Assembly (NCBI RefSeq): GCF_000247695.1
Contig: NW_004624866.1
Location: 5,476,331 to 5,540,330, forward strand
DNA: 64,000 nt
Direction of reading: 5' to 3'
Origin: Heterocephalus glaber
Taxonomy: Eukaryota > Chordata > Mammalia > Rodentia > Bathyergidae
The notes below the pieces were generated by a model. It did no database searches. It saw nothing but the letters and a program-made list of their open reading frames with translations, and was not told the origin of the DNA. How positions within the stretch are numbered: position 1 is the stretch's first letter; the number at the start of each line of letters is the position of its first letter. This document shows positions 12,061 to 24,629 of this stretch, piece after piece. The translations under genes and the position numbers were made by a program.

Positions 12061-13509
12061 CTAGTGCCTATCGAAAGCAGATGCACTATCCCAAATACGA
12101 GTATGAGAAGCACATTCACTGCACTGCATATTTTATAAACATTTGAAGGAATTATTAAGCATTTGGGCACTTTGGAGAATAAGACAAATTCACAGTAATT
12201 ATACGTTAATTGCCCTAGAAACTGTGCGGCCTGCCTGGAGAACTCCCACATCTGTTTTGTAGCTTTCAACACAAAGAGCTCTGTGTTTTGTAATTGTCTG
12301 GAAGAAGAAAGGCTTCACCTACACAAAGGTAGTTTAAAAGGGTTGATGTCACCCATAGAGCAACAGCCCTGCCATCTGTCTATTTCTTGCCGCCCTTTCT
12401 GGATTGCCCTCCTCCCACTGTGGCTGGCCCTAAAATGTGGGAGGCATTTGCAAGGTAAAAAGCCCTCCAGTGACATAAGATGTTATTTTTTTTATTCTCA
12501 CTGCTGTTACCTAGGTGACAACTAGTCAGCATAGAACAAGTCCAGTTGGCTTTTTGTCTGCAAATTAGCCGTTTATATTTTTCTACTTAGTTGCTGTTAC
12601 CAGTGAAATCTCTCTAGTAGGTAGATCAGAGATCTTGTTGCACTTTTGTGAAGTAATTAGAACTTTAAGGGGTATCTAAATCTAAAGCTCTTTAGCAGAA
12701 AACATGATTAAAAGTGAAGTGAGAATGATATAGCATGATGATTCTGGAAGAGTCTGTACTTCCTATTCTGGGAAACGCAGTGAGGGAGGGACTGGGACCC
12801 TAGATGTGGTCATTCATTGCCCTGAATCTTGGACAGTATTACAGCTTTCAGAGATCTGCCTTAGGACATCCGGAATTCTACACCATTATTATATGTCATT
12901 TTAACTTCTTTGTTTCTCTTTTTTAAAAAGAGCATTATAAATATTTTGAAATATAAGAAAAAGTACATAGAACACAATAATAATTCAGCTCAGTCTAACT
13001 ACCAAAAAACTTATTCCTACCTATATAATTTACTTATCTACATTGTTTCATATGCTGTTTCTTTATTTAATATTATGTACATATCAATTCTCCATCCCAT
13101 CAATATTTTTACAAAATGAAGATTTTTAATAGCTGCAGAGTGTTTCATTTGGCGAGGCCTAAAACTGATGGCCTGTTGGTTATTGTATGTGCTTTGCCTC
13201 CCTCTCATTGGTATTCTTCCCTGTGCATGTGGACATTATAGTCACATTCACTGAACTGATGGAAGATATTAATTGGGATTGCTCTTCTCCCAACAAGCTA
13301 AAATGTTGAGGAATTTTTTTATTTTGGCTCGGAGACATTTCTGGGTCATTTTCAAGAAATAGTTCCTCTTTTAGTCTGCTGAATGCAGGAAGCTTGTTTT
13401 CTATGAAAAGGAAATGGGATCACACTTTATTATTGATGCCATTTACATCTTTATCCTCATTCAATATGGTGATTTTGATGAGTATCTGCCTTTTACCCCC
13501 TCTTCTTAG

Positions 13510-13713
13510 AATGTGTACAAATCAGATCTGCAATGGCTGAAAGGCATCGGCTGGGTCCCCATTGGATCAGTGGATGTGGTCAAGTGCAAGAGAGCTGCAG
13601 AGATCCTGAGTGACAACATCTACCGCCAGCCTCCAGACAAGCTAAAGTTTACCAGCGTGCCTGATTCTCTGGAACAGGTGCTGGCCAAGAGCAATGCCCT
13701 CAACATGAACAAG
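13510..13713 (+). CDS. NEB: NEB exon w12, SR-C modules 6-7 (204 bp)
   Basis: Bounded by TCTTAG and [26 protein letters not shown], then [18 protein letters not shown] and ALNMNK. From 13525 through the donor site it differs from w16 by three silent bases in 198, whereas the first 15 bases differ at five. Intron 13714-14026 shows nothing recognised. Confidence 0.96.
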
Positions 13714-14026
13714 GTGAGCCCCGGCTACCTCAAATGTTTCAATATGCCAAAAGATGTCGTTATACTTTAATGACTAGTGAATTCAAAATTATTCATGGAG
13801 GTGTAGGGTTACATTTTCCCTTAAATTTTGTACTTGAAATCTTCTAAATAATTTCTATTATTTTCAGTTTGAATCTTAACAATCATTGGTAATTCCCAAA
13901 TCTCCAGTGGACTGTCTTATATCCAAATCTGATTATTTTTCCTAATTAGGTCAATAATAACTTTTAATTTGACCTTGTATATTTGCTATCTCAAATGTTT
14001 TTCAAACATGTTATCTTCTTTTATAG

Positions 14027-14131
14027 CGTTTGTATACAGAAGCCTGGGACAAAGACAAGACTCAAATTCATATGATGCCTGATACACCGGAGATCATGTT
14101 GGCAAGGCAGAACAAAATCAACTACAGTGAG
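14027..14131 (+). CDS. NEB: NEB exon w13, SR-D module 1 (105 bp)
   Basis: Bounded by TTATAG and [24 protein letters not shown] to INYSE. The donor GTAGGG is a little off consensus. Intron 14132-15576 (1.4 kb) contains a poly-C tract at 14748-14764. Confidence 0.95.
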
Positions 14132-14747
14132 GTAGGGGCGAAAATCTGTGGTGCTACACTTACTTGTCATCATTGTTTGGTTTTCTGCACTTAGTTTTGT
14201 TGGATTTCTTGGGCCTGAGCTATCATGGTTCATGTGGCTTTTTTCATGTCGACACTCAGCCTGTCCAACCTTTCCTATCTGGTTTGAATATTATATTTCA
14301 TAGGATTCTGCAGACAAACTTAAGTCACATTGTCTTTTCAGTTTGTGACTTTTCCCAGGGTGAGTCAGTGGGACTCGGGAGTATTTTTGACATTCCCAAG
14401 GGGTAGGATTGCCAGATACAACACTGCCTCATTATTTATACAAAAACATTCTTTGTTATTTACCTGAAATTTGAGTTGAACTGGGTGAGCTATATTTTCA
14501 TTTGCTAAATCTGTAACCCTGTCAAGGAGGTCTCTAATAATGTATACCTCCTACCTACTTGGGTCCTGAATAAAACAGAAATAAAACCAAGGAGTTGAAA
14601 CAGAAATCAAAATCTCATTTTTTAAAACTACTATAGTTAGTTTAAAGGACACATTTGTATGACAGACTGCTAACTGAACCTCAGCAGGTTTCCCTACTCA
14701 AGTACAGGCTGCAGGAAGCAGGTGTCATCCAGCACCAACAACCAACA

Positions 14748-14764
14748 CCCCCCCCCCCGCCCCG
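14748..14764. repeat. poly-C tract
   Basis: A run of about eleven C, one G, then CCCCG in the intron between w13 and w14; simple low-complexity sequence. Confidence 0.85.
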
Positions 14765-15576
14765 CTAGGCTCTGCTGAAAGACAGGAGGCTACAAGGCTG
14801 GTTCTTAGAGGGAGAAAGGGGAGACTTGAACTGAGCATGCTCACTAATCTCATCCTTGCCAACTAGGTAACTCGGTAAATCACCGCACATCTCTAGGACA
14901 GAAAAAGACCAGAGTTAAAACAACTGAACTTCTTTTTTATAGAATGGAAACATTAAGCATAGGAAAGAAGTGTTCTCTATCAATAACACTGATTTCTGAT
15001 TTTTTTAAACACATGTGTTACTAATATAATATAGCCAAAATTTAGAATCTTAAAGTTGAGATTATAGTCACTAACTGTGCTTTAAATATATTTTAAATTT
15101 TTGCCTTGTTTTTTAAACATTGTAAAACAGTACATAATTATAAAAGTTTAAGTAACAAATGAATGAAAGTGTGTATATATTTTATAAAAAATAAATAATA
15201 AACATACTGGTCTGCCATTTTTTCATTTAGCAGTATGTATGCATTGCTACTTTGTCTTTCAATCTGTATTACTAGATGACATTAATCAATATTGGTATGT
15301 GTATCCTATTAGTCTATAAATGATATATATATTAATCTATAATTTTATATAATCGATTAATATATCAATCTATACTAATATCCATTGTTATATCTCACTT
15401 GTTTCTAATATATAGTTTTTTTGGTAAGATATAATTTATTGTTCTTCACTATTGCTAGAAACTTAGGTTGTCTCCTGTTGATATCCTTTAAAAATTATAT
15501 GGGTTGAGTCACTCGATAATCTCCAGACTGTTGCTGTCAGACCTTTTTCTTCAACTCTTGGATTCTCTTTCTGTAG

Positions 15577-15684
15577 ACTCTGTATAAACTTGCCAACGAG
15601 GAGGCAAAGCAGAAAGGCTATGACCTGCGAGTTGACGCCATCCCCATTGTGGCGGCCAAGGCCTCCAGAGACATCGCCAGTGAC
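15577..15684 (+). CDS. NEB: NEB exon w14, SR-D module 2 (108 bp)
   Basis: Bounded by CTGTAG and [41 protein letters not shown]. Shares LANEEAK with w10. Intron 15685-16864 (1.2 kb) holds no repeat I recognise. Confidence 0.95.
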
Positions 15685-16864
15685 GTGAGTAGCAACAGTG
15701 GATATTTATGTGGATGGATGGGTGAAGGGGGAAGCTCATTACTGTGACAGGGAAATGCATCCAGATACTGATGCCAGCTCATTGATTGACTTAATTATTC
15801 TTTTAAATTAAAAAATATTTTTAATTTTAAAAATACATTTTTTAACTCTAAGAGTTTAGTATCTGGATCCTTTGGGAGACCTTTGGGAATCCTAAACTTT
15901 GGTATGAAGTTGAATCAGAATTTATAATTTTTCATATTTATAATTATGATAAATTCTTCATATCTGGCACATGTAGCCCTCTCAGAAATAAAAAAAAGTA
16001 CTAGAAAAATAATAACTTGGTTACTTGTATTGGTTCAACACCAGCTAAAGACCTGGCACAGCCCAAACTAGGAAATTCTACCTTTCCCCAAACCTGCTCT
16101 GTATTTTTTTCAATTTTCATTGAAGATTACCTTAAGTGGTTCTTACTGAATTCCTTTTCAATGAAGATAGAAAGCCAAAACAAAGAATGATGAACCTGGT
16201 TGCTCTTTCTGCTTTCTCTGAAGAAAGTGGTTCCTGTGGTAGAGAATTAAACTTCCATAAATATACAATAGGATTTGTATGATGTTGTTGCCTAAATCAT
16301 AGAGAAAATATCTGGAATCAGCCCTTACATCACCAATAAAATGTTTTCTTACTTACTTATAGTTCACTTTCTCACTGGAGGAATCCCAGACAAACTTCAG
16401 CCAGATTTGATCTCCATACAGAGACAAAGTGTGTCCTTTCAGGGAATCAAGTGACCCAGTGAAAATCATCAGAGCCAGATTTGGGAGGGACAATAGGTGA
16501 TTTGGGTTGGGATGGAAATGGTATCTTCAGACTCATGAATAGAATTTTACAATTTACATGTAAGATTTCTAGGTTAGTGACTTCACCGGTCAAAGATCTA
16601 TTATTTAATCTGAAAAGTGTTGCTGCCTTTATTTCCAGAGACTTAATATCTGCCAACCATATGATTATGTAGTTTGGTCTGTCTTCCCATTAAACTATTT
16701 CTGTGAGGTCTAATCAGAGCTTAAGATAAGGAGATAAGTTAATATTCAGAAACTCCATTTTTGAGCAAGAATTAGCAAATTTTCAAATAACACAGTTTTA
16801 GATTAACAAGACTCTTAACCCTTTCTATTTATTTTATTTTTGAAACATCTCCCTTTTATTTCAG

Positions 16865-17176
16865 TACAAATACAAAGATGGTTATCGCAAGCAATTGGGC
16901 CACCATATTGGTGCACGGAACATTGAGGATGACCCCAAGATGATGTGGTCCATGCACGTGGCCAAGATCCAGAGTGACAGGGAGTACAAGAAGGACTTTG
17001 AGAAGTGGAAGACCAAGTTCAGCAGCCCAGTGGACATGCTGGGGGTGGTGCTGGCCAAGAAGTGCCAGACCTTAGTGAGTGATGTGGACTACAAGCACCA
17101 CCTGCACCAGTGGACCTGTCTGCCGGACCAGAATGATGTCATCCATGCTCGGCAGGCTTATGACCTCCAGAGCGAT
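16865..17176 (+). CDS. NEB: NEB exon w15, SR-D modules 3-5 (312 bp)
   Basis: Bounded by TTTCAG and [38 protein letters not shown] to [24 protein letters not shown], then [12 protein letters not shown]. It combines a w11-like first module with a w7-like LVSDVDYK silent-site pattern, and even its first intron bases (GTGAGTACTGAG) match those of w7. Intron to w16 is 260 bp. Confidence 0.96.
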
Positions 17177-17436
17177 GTGAGTACTGAGATCCATAGTAAC
17201 CAAGCTTATGGTGGTAACACATAGTAACAGATAGACAATGGCCCAGGACTAGATAGGACCCTCAGAGGCATGATGTTGCTTGTCTCTATTGCTCTTTTTA
17301 ACAAATATCCTTTACTTTTTAAAAAGAGAGAACCTAATGCCATGAGTCTTCATATTTTAAAAGACATAGACCTTCCTTTTCCAAAGTTTTCCAGTCTTTA
17401 TTTTTTATTACTGGCTTTTGTGTTTGATCTCACCAG

Positions 17437-17640
17437 AACATTTATAAATCTGATCTGCAATGGCTGAAAGGCATCGGCTGGGTCCCCATTGGGTCAGTGG
17501 ATGTGGTCAAGTGCAAGAGAGCTGCAGAGATCCTGAGTGACAACATCTACCGCCAGCCTCCAGACAAGCTGAAGTTTACCAGTGTGCCTGATTCTCTGGA
17601 ACAGGTGCTGGCCAAGAGCAATGCCCTCAACATGAACAAG
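17437..17640 (+). CDS. NEB: NEB exon w16, SR-D modules 6-7 (204 bp)
   Basis: Bounded by CACCAG and [50 protein letters not shown]. Protein differs from w12 only at residue 2 (I for V). The first codons look like w20, the rest like w12. Intron 17641-18581 carries a B1-ID dimer. Confidence 0.96.
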
Positions 17641-17863
17641 GTGAGCCCCAACTTGAGGGAAAAATAGAACAGTATTATGTGTTATTTAGAAGGCCTATGA
17701 GTAATTAAGTTAGTCTTTTGTTGTTGTTGTTTTGTGCAATTAAATGGCTATCCAAATTATAGAGATTTGATTGAATTCTGTTTCTTTATATAAAAATTCT
17801 AAATATAAATGGGAGAATTTCTGCTTTGATATCCCTTATGAAATAGCCAGGTAAGAATGTGAC

Positions 17864-18038
17864 AGCTGGGTGGGTACACTGGTGCATGCCTCTAATGCCA
17901 GCACTAGGGAGGTTGAGGTAGGAGGATCACAAGTTTGAATCTCACCTGGGCAAGTTAGTGAGACCCTGTCTCATGGGATTGTAGCTCAGTGGTGAAGCAC
18001 CCCTGGGTTCGATTCCCAGTCCCTCCCTGCAAAAAAGA
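17864..18038 (+). mobile_element. B1-ID dimeric SINE
   Basis: A 7SL-derived half (GGTGCATGCCTCTAATGCCAG, GAGGTAGGAGGATCACAAG, GAGACCCTGTCTCA) is joined to an ID-like half (GATTGTAGCTCAGTGG, GGTTCGATTCCCAGT) with a short A-rich tail. AAGAAT-like bases flank both ends. Confidence 0.85.
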
Positions 18039-18581
18039 ATAGGACATCTGTTTGTGGGTCAGATTATCTGAAACCTGTGAGTGTTACACATTTTTTTGGT
18101 ATCAAGCTGTCTTTTTCGCTGGGTACATATCTAGTTAAGCACAGAACAAACAAGTAAAACATAGTCTTTATAATATTTATTAAAAGGAAATATGGAGGTG
18201 GGATCTCCAGGTATATCCACATTTAATAAATAAAATCCAATAAACAAAGCCATAGGAAGTATTTGTTAATATAGCCACAGTACACACATGGGTGTGTATA
18301 TATGCGTGGGAAATAGCTGTGCCTTCCATTTAACTGGAGTGTGGGTAAAATAGTAACATATGTATGTTTGGTGTCATATACTTTTTTTTATATGTTAGTA
18401 TACATCTGTGTTTAGTTACAATAAATATCCTATAAAATCAAAGAAGTTGAAAGCAATTTTCACATACAGTACACAGTGCACAGCAAGGAGGAGGGCTTTC
18501 CACTTCATCATGATCTTTTCGTTGAAATCTCCTGCTTACAAAGCTATGTTTTTCTAATCATTAACCTTTTATCTTTCACAG

Positions 18582-18686
18582 CGATTGTACACAGAAGCCT
18601 GGGACAAAGACAAGACCCAAATCCATATTATGCCTGATACACCTGAAATTATGTTGGCAAGACAAAATAAAATAAATTATAGTGTG
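18582..18686 (+). CDS. NEB: NEB exon w17, SR-E module 1 (105 bp)
   Basis: Bounded by TTCACAG and [38 protein letters not shown]. The last codon is GTG where sister exons w9 and w13 have GAG, so the SE that normally starts the actin motif becomes SV. It precedes the longest intron of the window, 18687-23132 (4.4 kb), with MIR, ID and B1-ID elements but no visible exon. Confidence 0.95.
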
Positions 18687-19039
18687 GTAAGACCAGCTAT
18701 TTTACTTCCTTCCCTTGGTCACATTGATTTTTGCTGATGTTGATACGTTAGAATTATGGATTTAATTATCATGTAAGCCAATTAGCTTAGTTTTGGTTTT
18801 TATACTCTTTATCCTTCCCTGAGTATACATATCATTATATGAAATATAAGTAGGTAAAAAGATAAACACAAAAATGTTCCCATTTCAGGGGAAATAAAAG
18901 TCCTTGCCGCCAATAATTAATGACTGAAACATATTATAACTTAATTTAAAATGAAAAATAATTTTTAAAAATTAAATGATTATTGCTATTTATCAAGTTA
19001 GAATTTGTTTCAAAATTTGTTCTGCATGGGTTTTTTTTC

Positions 19040-19165
19040 ACATACCTTACCTGTAAAATGGGATAAAAATCCCTACTTTGAAAACTTGTGTGATGATGAA
19101 ATGAAGTAAAAAATATGTAACATGCCTACTATGGAGCCTGGTACAAAATAGTTGCCTAATAGACT
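19040..19165 (+). repeat. MIR-like ancient SINE fragment
   Basis: ACCTGTAAAATGGGATAA, then TGTGATGATGAAATGAAGTA and GGAGCCTGGTACAAAATAG follow the order of the MIR consensus (ctgtaaaatggggataa ... gtgaggattaaatga ... gcctggcacatag). Confidence 0.6.
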
Positions 19166-21494
19166 TTAATTTCTTTCCTTTGCCCTCAAGTCACCATCAA
19201 AATTAGATTGGTTTAATATGCTTAAAATAACTTGAGGTATATTTACAAGAGTCGAAATAAGAACCCTAAAATTTACTCACTTCGAAAGTGCCCAAGGCCC
19301 ATAAAATTGTCTTTTATAATCTACTTCAGGTCTGCTAAACTTGTCTCACATGTCTTTGCAATCCAGAAATCTTTCTGAATAAATAGCTTCATGCTCAATT
19401 GCTTTTGTTCACATCAAGAATTTATCTGGCTGATTCAAGAAGAATACCAGTTTCTTATAGGTACAGGCATCTTCATTTAAAAAAAAAAAAGAAGGGAATA
19501 ATTTTCTTCAGTTTGAAAACACCAGAAAATTTGAATATTGATTCTCAAAACTTGACTGAGTTAATTATTTTACCCATATTATTTACTTTGCCCATAATAC
19601 AATGTAGTCCTAAAGAAGGAGCACACTTATTTCAAATAACCATGACAAATAAAGCAGAAGTGATTTTGCTCTCTCCAGCATTATAAAACAGACCAGATTG
19701 CCAGGCTGATCATGTTTGTCTGGCCTTGGCTTTGGTCACTTGTGAATGAGCAATATTCTCCTGGCCCCAGAGCGCCTCTGTTGGATCAGCTTCTCTCAGA
19801 AAGTTTGTTTTAACCTAAAGCAGATGAAATTTGCTTCTATCCCAGATTGTGACAAAGCTCTTAAGCCTCCCTTTTGTTTATCTGAGGTGAGTTGAAGTAG
19901 ATTTTCTTTTCAACCTGCTGAGTAGATATAAAGGTGTTTTTGAAATCCAAAACTTTTCAGCTATATTTACTTTCTTTAAAATTGCAAGATTATGTTAATT
20001 CTTGCAGAACTGTTTTCTGAAGATTAGATTTCAGAATAACTTGTTTGAATTTCTTCTCAAGCCATTACCAATGGTTTATTCCATTCTTCACTCCATAAAT
20101 GTAAAAGAAACAAATGCATCTTATTTTCTTCTCTTAGATTCTCATTTACTTAGTCTAGGGTTCTCTTGGGTAAGTAACACACCAAGCAAACTTTAAAATA
20201 CACCCTTGATGATAATGAAACTTGTTTACTTTGAAGCACTGTATCTTTTTCAAATGATGGAAGAAGTAAATCTGTTTGGCCTGAAGAAATGAGATGAATC
20301 AAGCACATTTTTCCTACTTACACTATGAGACATATTCAAGCATTTATTCTACAATGGAAAATATAATAGATGAAGTATTTAATTCTTCAGTTATAAGAAA
20401 CATCTGTAGAAATATTTTAAGAAAAATAAACCCTTTGAATTTTATCTCAAAGATATTAAATTTATTCTTATTTTTACTTTAGCTTTTCCTTGTAAAAATC
20501 TCATCTTAAAAGAATGTAAACTATGATATCTTAACAATCCAAGTTATACATTTTCAATAACATTTTTCTAAGATTCTTAAGTAATTTAAATATTAATGCC
20601 TCTACATCATATTTAAAATTCAGATGTTAGGCCAGCGTTCTTAATTCAGTCTAATTTGAGAATGGAACATAATAATGAAACAATTAACTTTAATTATTTC
20701 TGCTATACTTCTAAAGAATTTTCCTCACATTTAAGATTGTGTCTGTACATTGCCTCAACAATGAAAAGTTCACTAAACAGTATAACGTAGAAAGAAGGAT
20801 AAAGCCCTAAGAAATTATGGATTATTGTTTTTCCCTTTAAAACCATACGTGATTTCTACATCCTTTTCTAGAGCTACCTACTAATACTATGTCTGCTTTA
20901 ACCAACTCAATACATTTCTTACAAGAAGAAAGAAAAAACAATTAAAGATTAAAACATTAAATTGTAGATATTTGATTATTATGTCTCTACATAGGGTATG
21001 GAGATGAGCTGTCTTCAAACTTCACCTTCCTTTGCATTCGCAAAGGCTTTCCAGGGTTATGCCAGCACAGATCCTGTAAAGCAAATCAGTTAACATAACT
21101 CACTTCTGTGCAGACTCTACCTGAAAATGACCCTGCCCTTTAAAGAAGCACTCCATCTCCTCTTTCTCAGTCACTCTTCTTTCTCTTTAAAATAAGAAAG
21201 GCACAGTTTAAAGGTGGAGATACTACACCAAAAAATGTGACTTGCGCTCTTGAATTAACAATAGAAATATAACTGTTACAAAGAATATTGCTGGAACATT
21301 TGGTGAAACTTAAATAATCACTGTATATTAGATGATAATATTGCATCAATATTAAATTTCTGGTATTTTATAAATATATTAGGATTATGTAAAACTGTTT
21401 ATTTGTAGAAGATAAATGGTGAAACATTTAAAGGTGAAGTTCATGATGTGTATAATTTTCTCTTAATTGGTTCAGTAATCAAAAATAGCAATAA

Positions 21495-21583
21495 GGGGCC
21501 AGGGATTTAGCTCAGTGGTGCCGTCACCTGCCTCACAAGCACAAGGTCCTGAGTTCAATCCCAGGTACCAAAAAAAAAAAAAT
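21495..21583 (+). mobile_element. ID-type SINE
   Basis: GGGGCCAGGGATTTAGCTCA, GAGTTCAATCCCAGGTACC and a poly-A tail. The 15-base duplication AAAAATAGCAATAAG sits on both sides (from 21481 and from 21578). Confidence 0.92.
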
Positions 21584-21880
21584 AGCAATAAGAAAAATAT
21601 GCACACAATACACACTCATACATATCCAAATAGGAAGAGAGTGCAAATATGGCAGAAGTGTTAATCAGTTGGTTATTTGGGTGTTCATTGTACCATTCTG
21701 GCAACTTTTCTGTAGGTTCAATTTTTCAAAATAAGGAAAATATACCGTTTAAAATATTAAAAATACATTAAACTCGTTGTCTAAATATAATTATACAAAG
21801 ATTTTACTTTTAAAGGAAGGAAATGGAATACCTGGCCCAGTAATTACTGTGATGCCCATCTGAAGTATTAAAATAAAACT

Positions 21881-22144
21881 CTGGCCAGGTATGGTAGCAT
21901 GTGCCTGTAATCCTAGCTCTTTGGGAGGCTGAGGCAGGAAGTTTGCAAGATTGAGCCCCACCTGGATGATTTAGTGATTTAATAAGACCCTGACTCAAAA
22001 TTTTAAAAAGGTCTGAGGATTTAGCTTAGTGCAGAGGCCCTGGGTTGTACCCCTACCACCACAAGCAAAAAATAAACAAACAAACAAATAAATGGTTGGG
22101 GATATACCCCAATGGAAATGTCCTAGGTTCAATCCCTAGCACTG

Positions 22145-22145
<1 letters not shown>
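21881..22145 (+). mobile_element. B1-ID dimeric SINE with extra ID-like piece
   Basis: B1 half with GTGCCTGTAATCCTAGC and GGAGGCTGAGGCAGGA, ID-like half with GAGGCCCTGGGTTGTACC, an (AAAC)n tail, then a further ID-like fragment GGTTGGGGATATACCCC ... GGTTCAATCCCTAGCAC. Confidence 0.8.
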
Positions 22146-22180
<35 letters not shown>

Positions 22181-22181
22181 G
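22145..22181. repeat. (GA)n microsatellite
   Basis: Imperfect GA run of about 36 bases directly after the ID-like fragment, probably grown from its tail. Confidence 0.9.
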
Positions 22182-23132
22182 ATCTTTCAAATAGACAATT
22201 GAATTAATTAGTGCCCACCCATCACCAAGATCATTTTCAATCGAGGCACCGTGAGCTCCTATACGTCACAACAATTGTTCCTTTTTATGTTTAAAAATTG
22301 CCAAAATGTATATTTTGTTTTGATTTATTAAATACCAATATTAGCAATTGTTTTAAGTTTCATGTTGTTTTAATTGAATAACAAATTGGTTAAAATTCTT
22401 ATAAACAAAGAAACAAAGACCAAAAAGGCTAATAAAAGGGGAAAGCTAATCACTATTGGTATAGATGATTTTTGTCTAATGGGTGTTTCCCAAATTGCAC
22501 TCCATGGAACATCTGCACTTTGCCTTTCTGTGTGCATCTGTCCTGCCACAGAAACTGAATGGTGGTGGCTCTCAATTCAAAAGCAGAAACAAATAGAATT
22601 TTATCATTTTAGCTATTTTGACTCATAAATCTTTGGTACTTGCTATTCTCACTTCTGCAAACAATTTCTAGCAATTGATAACAATAAGACGGAGCAAATA
22701 AACATTGACAGGGAAATTCAGAAATAGCAATTGATCTTTATTTCAACACTATTTTGACTGTGGACACATTCCCATACTGGTAGTGTTATATATTAGTATA
22801 TGACTGCAATGGCTACGAATAGAATTGTTCCTAAGTCAAATTTGGAGTTAAATAAATCAGCATTTCTAAATTGTTTCATGAAAAAAGCAAATTCTGAACA
22901 ATCTAAACACATTGAAGTATAAAGTGTGTAAGGGTTTGTGCTAGGAGTTGTGATGTTAAAACGCTGAACATGAAATTTCCTTTTAATTTGATAGTTTAGA
23001 AAAACAGAAGGTAAAAGTTGGTTTTTTATGTACCAGTAAACTTCTATATCCAAAAGTAATATTCCTTGACAAAAATACAGTTTTAGATCGAATGTGAGTT
23101 CTGTGCCTAACAACTACTACTTTTTTCCTCAG

Positions 23133-23240
23133 AGCCTCTATCGCCAGGCCGTGGAAGAAGCCAAGAAAGAAGGCTATGACTTAAGAAGTGATGCCATCCC
23201 CATTGTGGCTGCCAAGGCCTCTCGGGATATTGCCAGTGAT
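23133..23240 (+). CDS. NEB: NEB exon w18, SR-E module 2 (108 bp)
   Basis: Bounded by CCTCAG and [41 protein letters not shown]. Follows the long 4.4-kb intron. Intron 23241-24317 (1.1 kb) shows no recognised element. Confidence 0.95.
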
Positions 23241-24317
23241 GTAAGAGCTGATCTAGTCCTCAGATTGATTACCTCAGGCCAACCACATCCGTGGGGAATC
23301 ACATTACTGGAGTAGAGCTAGAAGTCCCCAGTCATTATGGACCTTAACTCCCTCCACTGGACAAACACATAAATTGAGGCTGAGACAGGAGGAACAGCCT
23401 AGATCACAGTATCATCATACTGTCAAAATCTATTACGGGGTGTGGTTTCTTTCCCTCTTGTCTGTTGGCCTTTGCTTAGTAGGAATGAATACGTCACGTA
23501 AAGACAGGTGGGCATATATTGAGATACTCCTAAAACCTCATGAGTTCTCCTTGGGATACACTCAAGGCAAAGATGACAGAAAAGAATTAGGCTTAACTGA
23601 GTTCACCACACAGGAATGGGGGGCAGGCATTGAATAACAAAAAGCCTAAAATTCTCCTTGCTGTGAGGTCCACAGAACTAATATTTCCAAACCCTCAAAA
23701 ATGAAGACATCAGATTTGTAGCCATCTAAAAAAGTTATCCAAAAGTAGAAAAATTATCCATTTTTTTTATATTTTCATGGCAAAAAAAATTCATAAAACT
23801 TACCATCTTGAGCATTTTCAAGTATAAAATTTGGTGTTCATCCTATTCATATTGTGCAACAGATACATTTTCATTTTGCAAAACTGAAACTCTATACCCA
23901 TTAAGTAACAGAAAGTGCCCATTTTTAAGCCACCCCACTGGATTATTCTTGAAAAAAGGAAACTATTTCTCTGACTCCCACGATAAAGATTGTAATGAAC
24001 AATGTAAACATTCACCCAGGAGTGCTGTCAGGTGGGCTTGTTCACATGACTTCTGAGGCGCTGTCATTCCTTGCCACCATCAATGGGCTCATCCTTTGAT
24101 ATACATAAAGGAACTGTCATGGAGTTTTGTGGAGAGGTAGGTGCCAATGAAACAACACTCTCTTCAGGAGAAAGCCTGCCTTGTGTGTAACATCGCAGTG
24201 GCTTGTTAAAGAAAACCCCGTTTCTGAAGGATTTCACAGAACAACACCCCCAACCCTGAAAGAGCAGCAGCAAAGAGCCCTCAGTGCCTCCTCCTTATGT
24301 CCTGGGTTCTCTTTCAG

Positions 24318-24629
24318 TACAAATACAAAGAAGGCTATCGTAAGCAGTTGGGTCACCACATTGGCGCCCGAGCGATAGATGACGACCCCAAGATGATGTG
24401 GTCCGTTCACGTTGCCAAAATGCAGAGTGACCGTGAGTACAAGAAAGAATTTGAGAAATACAAGACAAGATACAGCAGCCCAGTGGACATGTTGGGTATT
24501 GTTTTGGCCAAGAAGTGTCAGACCTTGGTCAGTGATGTGGATTACAAACATCTTCTGCATGAGTGGACCTGCCTGCCTGACCAGAATGATGTCATTCAGG
24601 CACGAAAAGCCTATGACCTCCAGAGTGAT
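24318..24629 (+). CDS. NEB: NEB exon w19, SR-E modules 3-5 (312 bp)
   Basis: Bounded by TTTCAG and [60 protein letters not shown] to [24 protein letters not shown] to YDLQSD. Protein is close to w15 and w23, but silent sites differ throughout, so it did not join the homogenisation of its neighbours. Intron 24630-25564 is AT-rich without recognised repeats. Confidence 0.96.

Noticed and set aside
18687..23132. Hidden exon or separate gene in the 4.4-kb intron
   Set aside because: Short frames such as 20002-20196 and 22374-22628 show no nebulin motif, no recognisable domain and no good splice borders.
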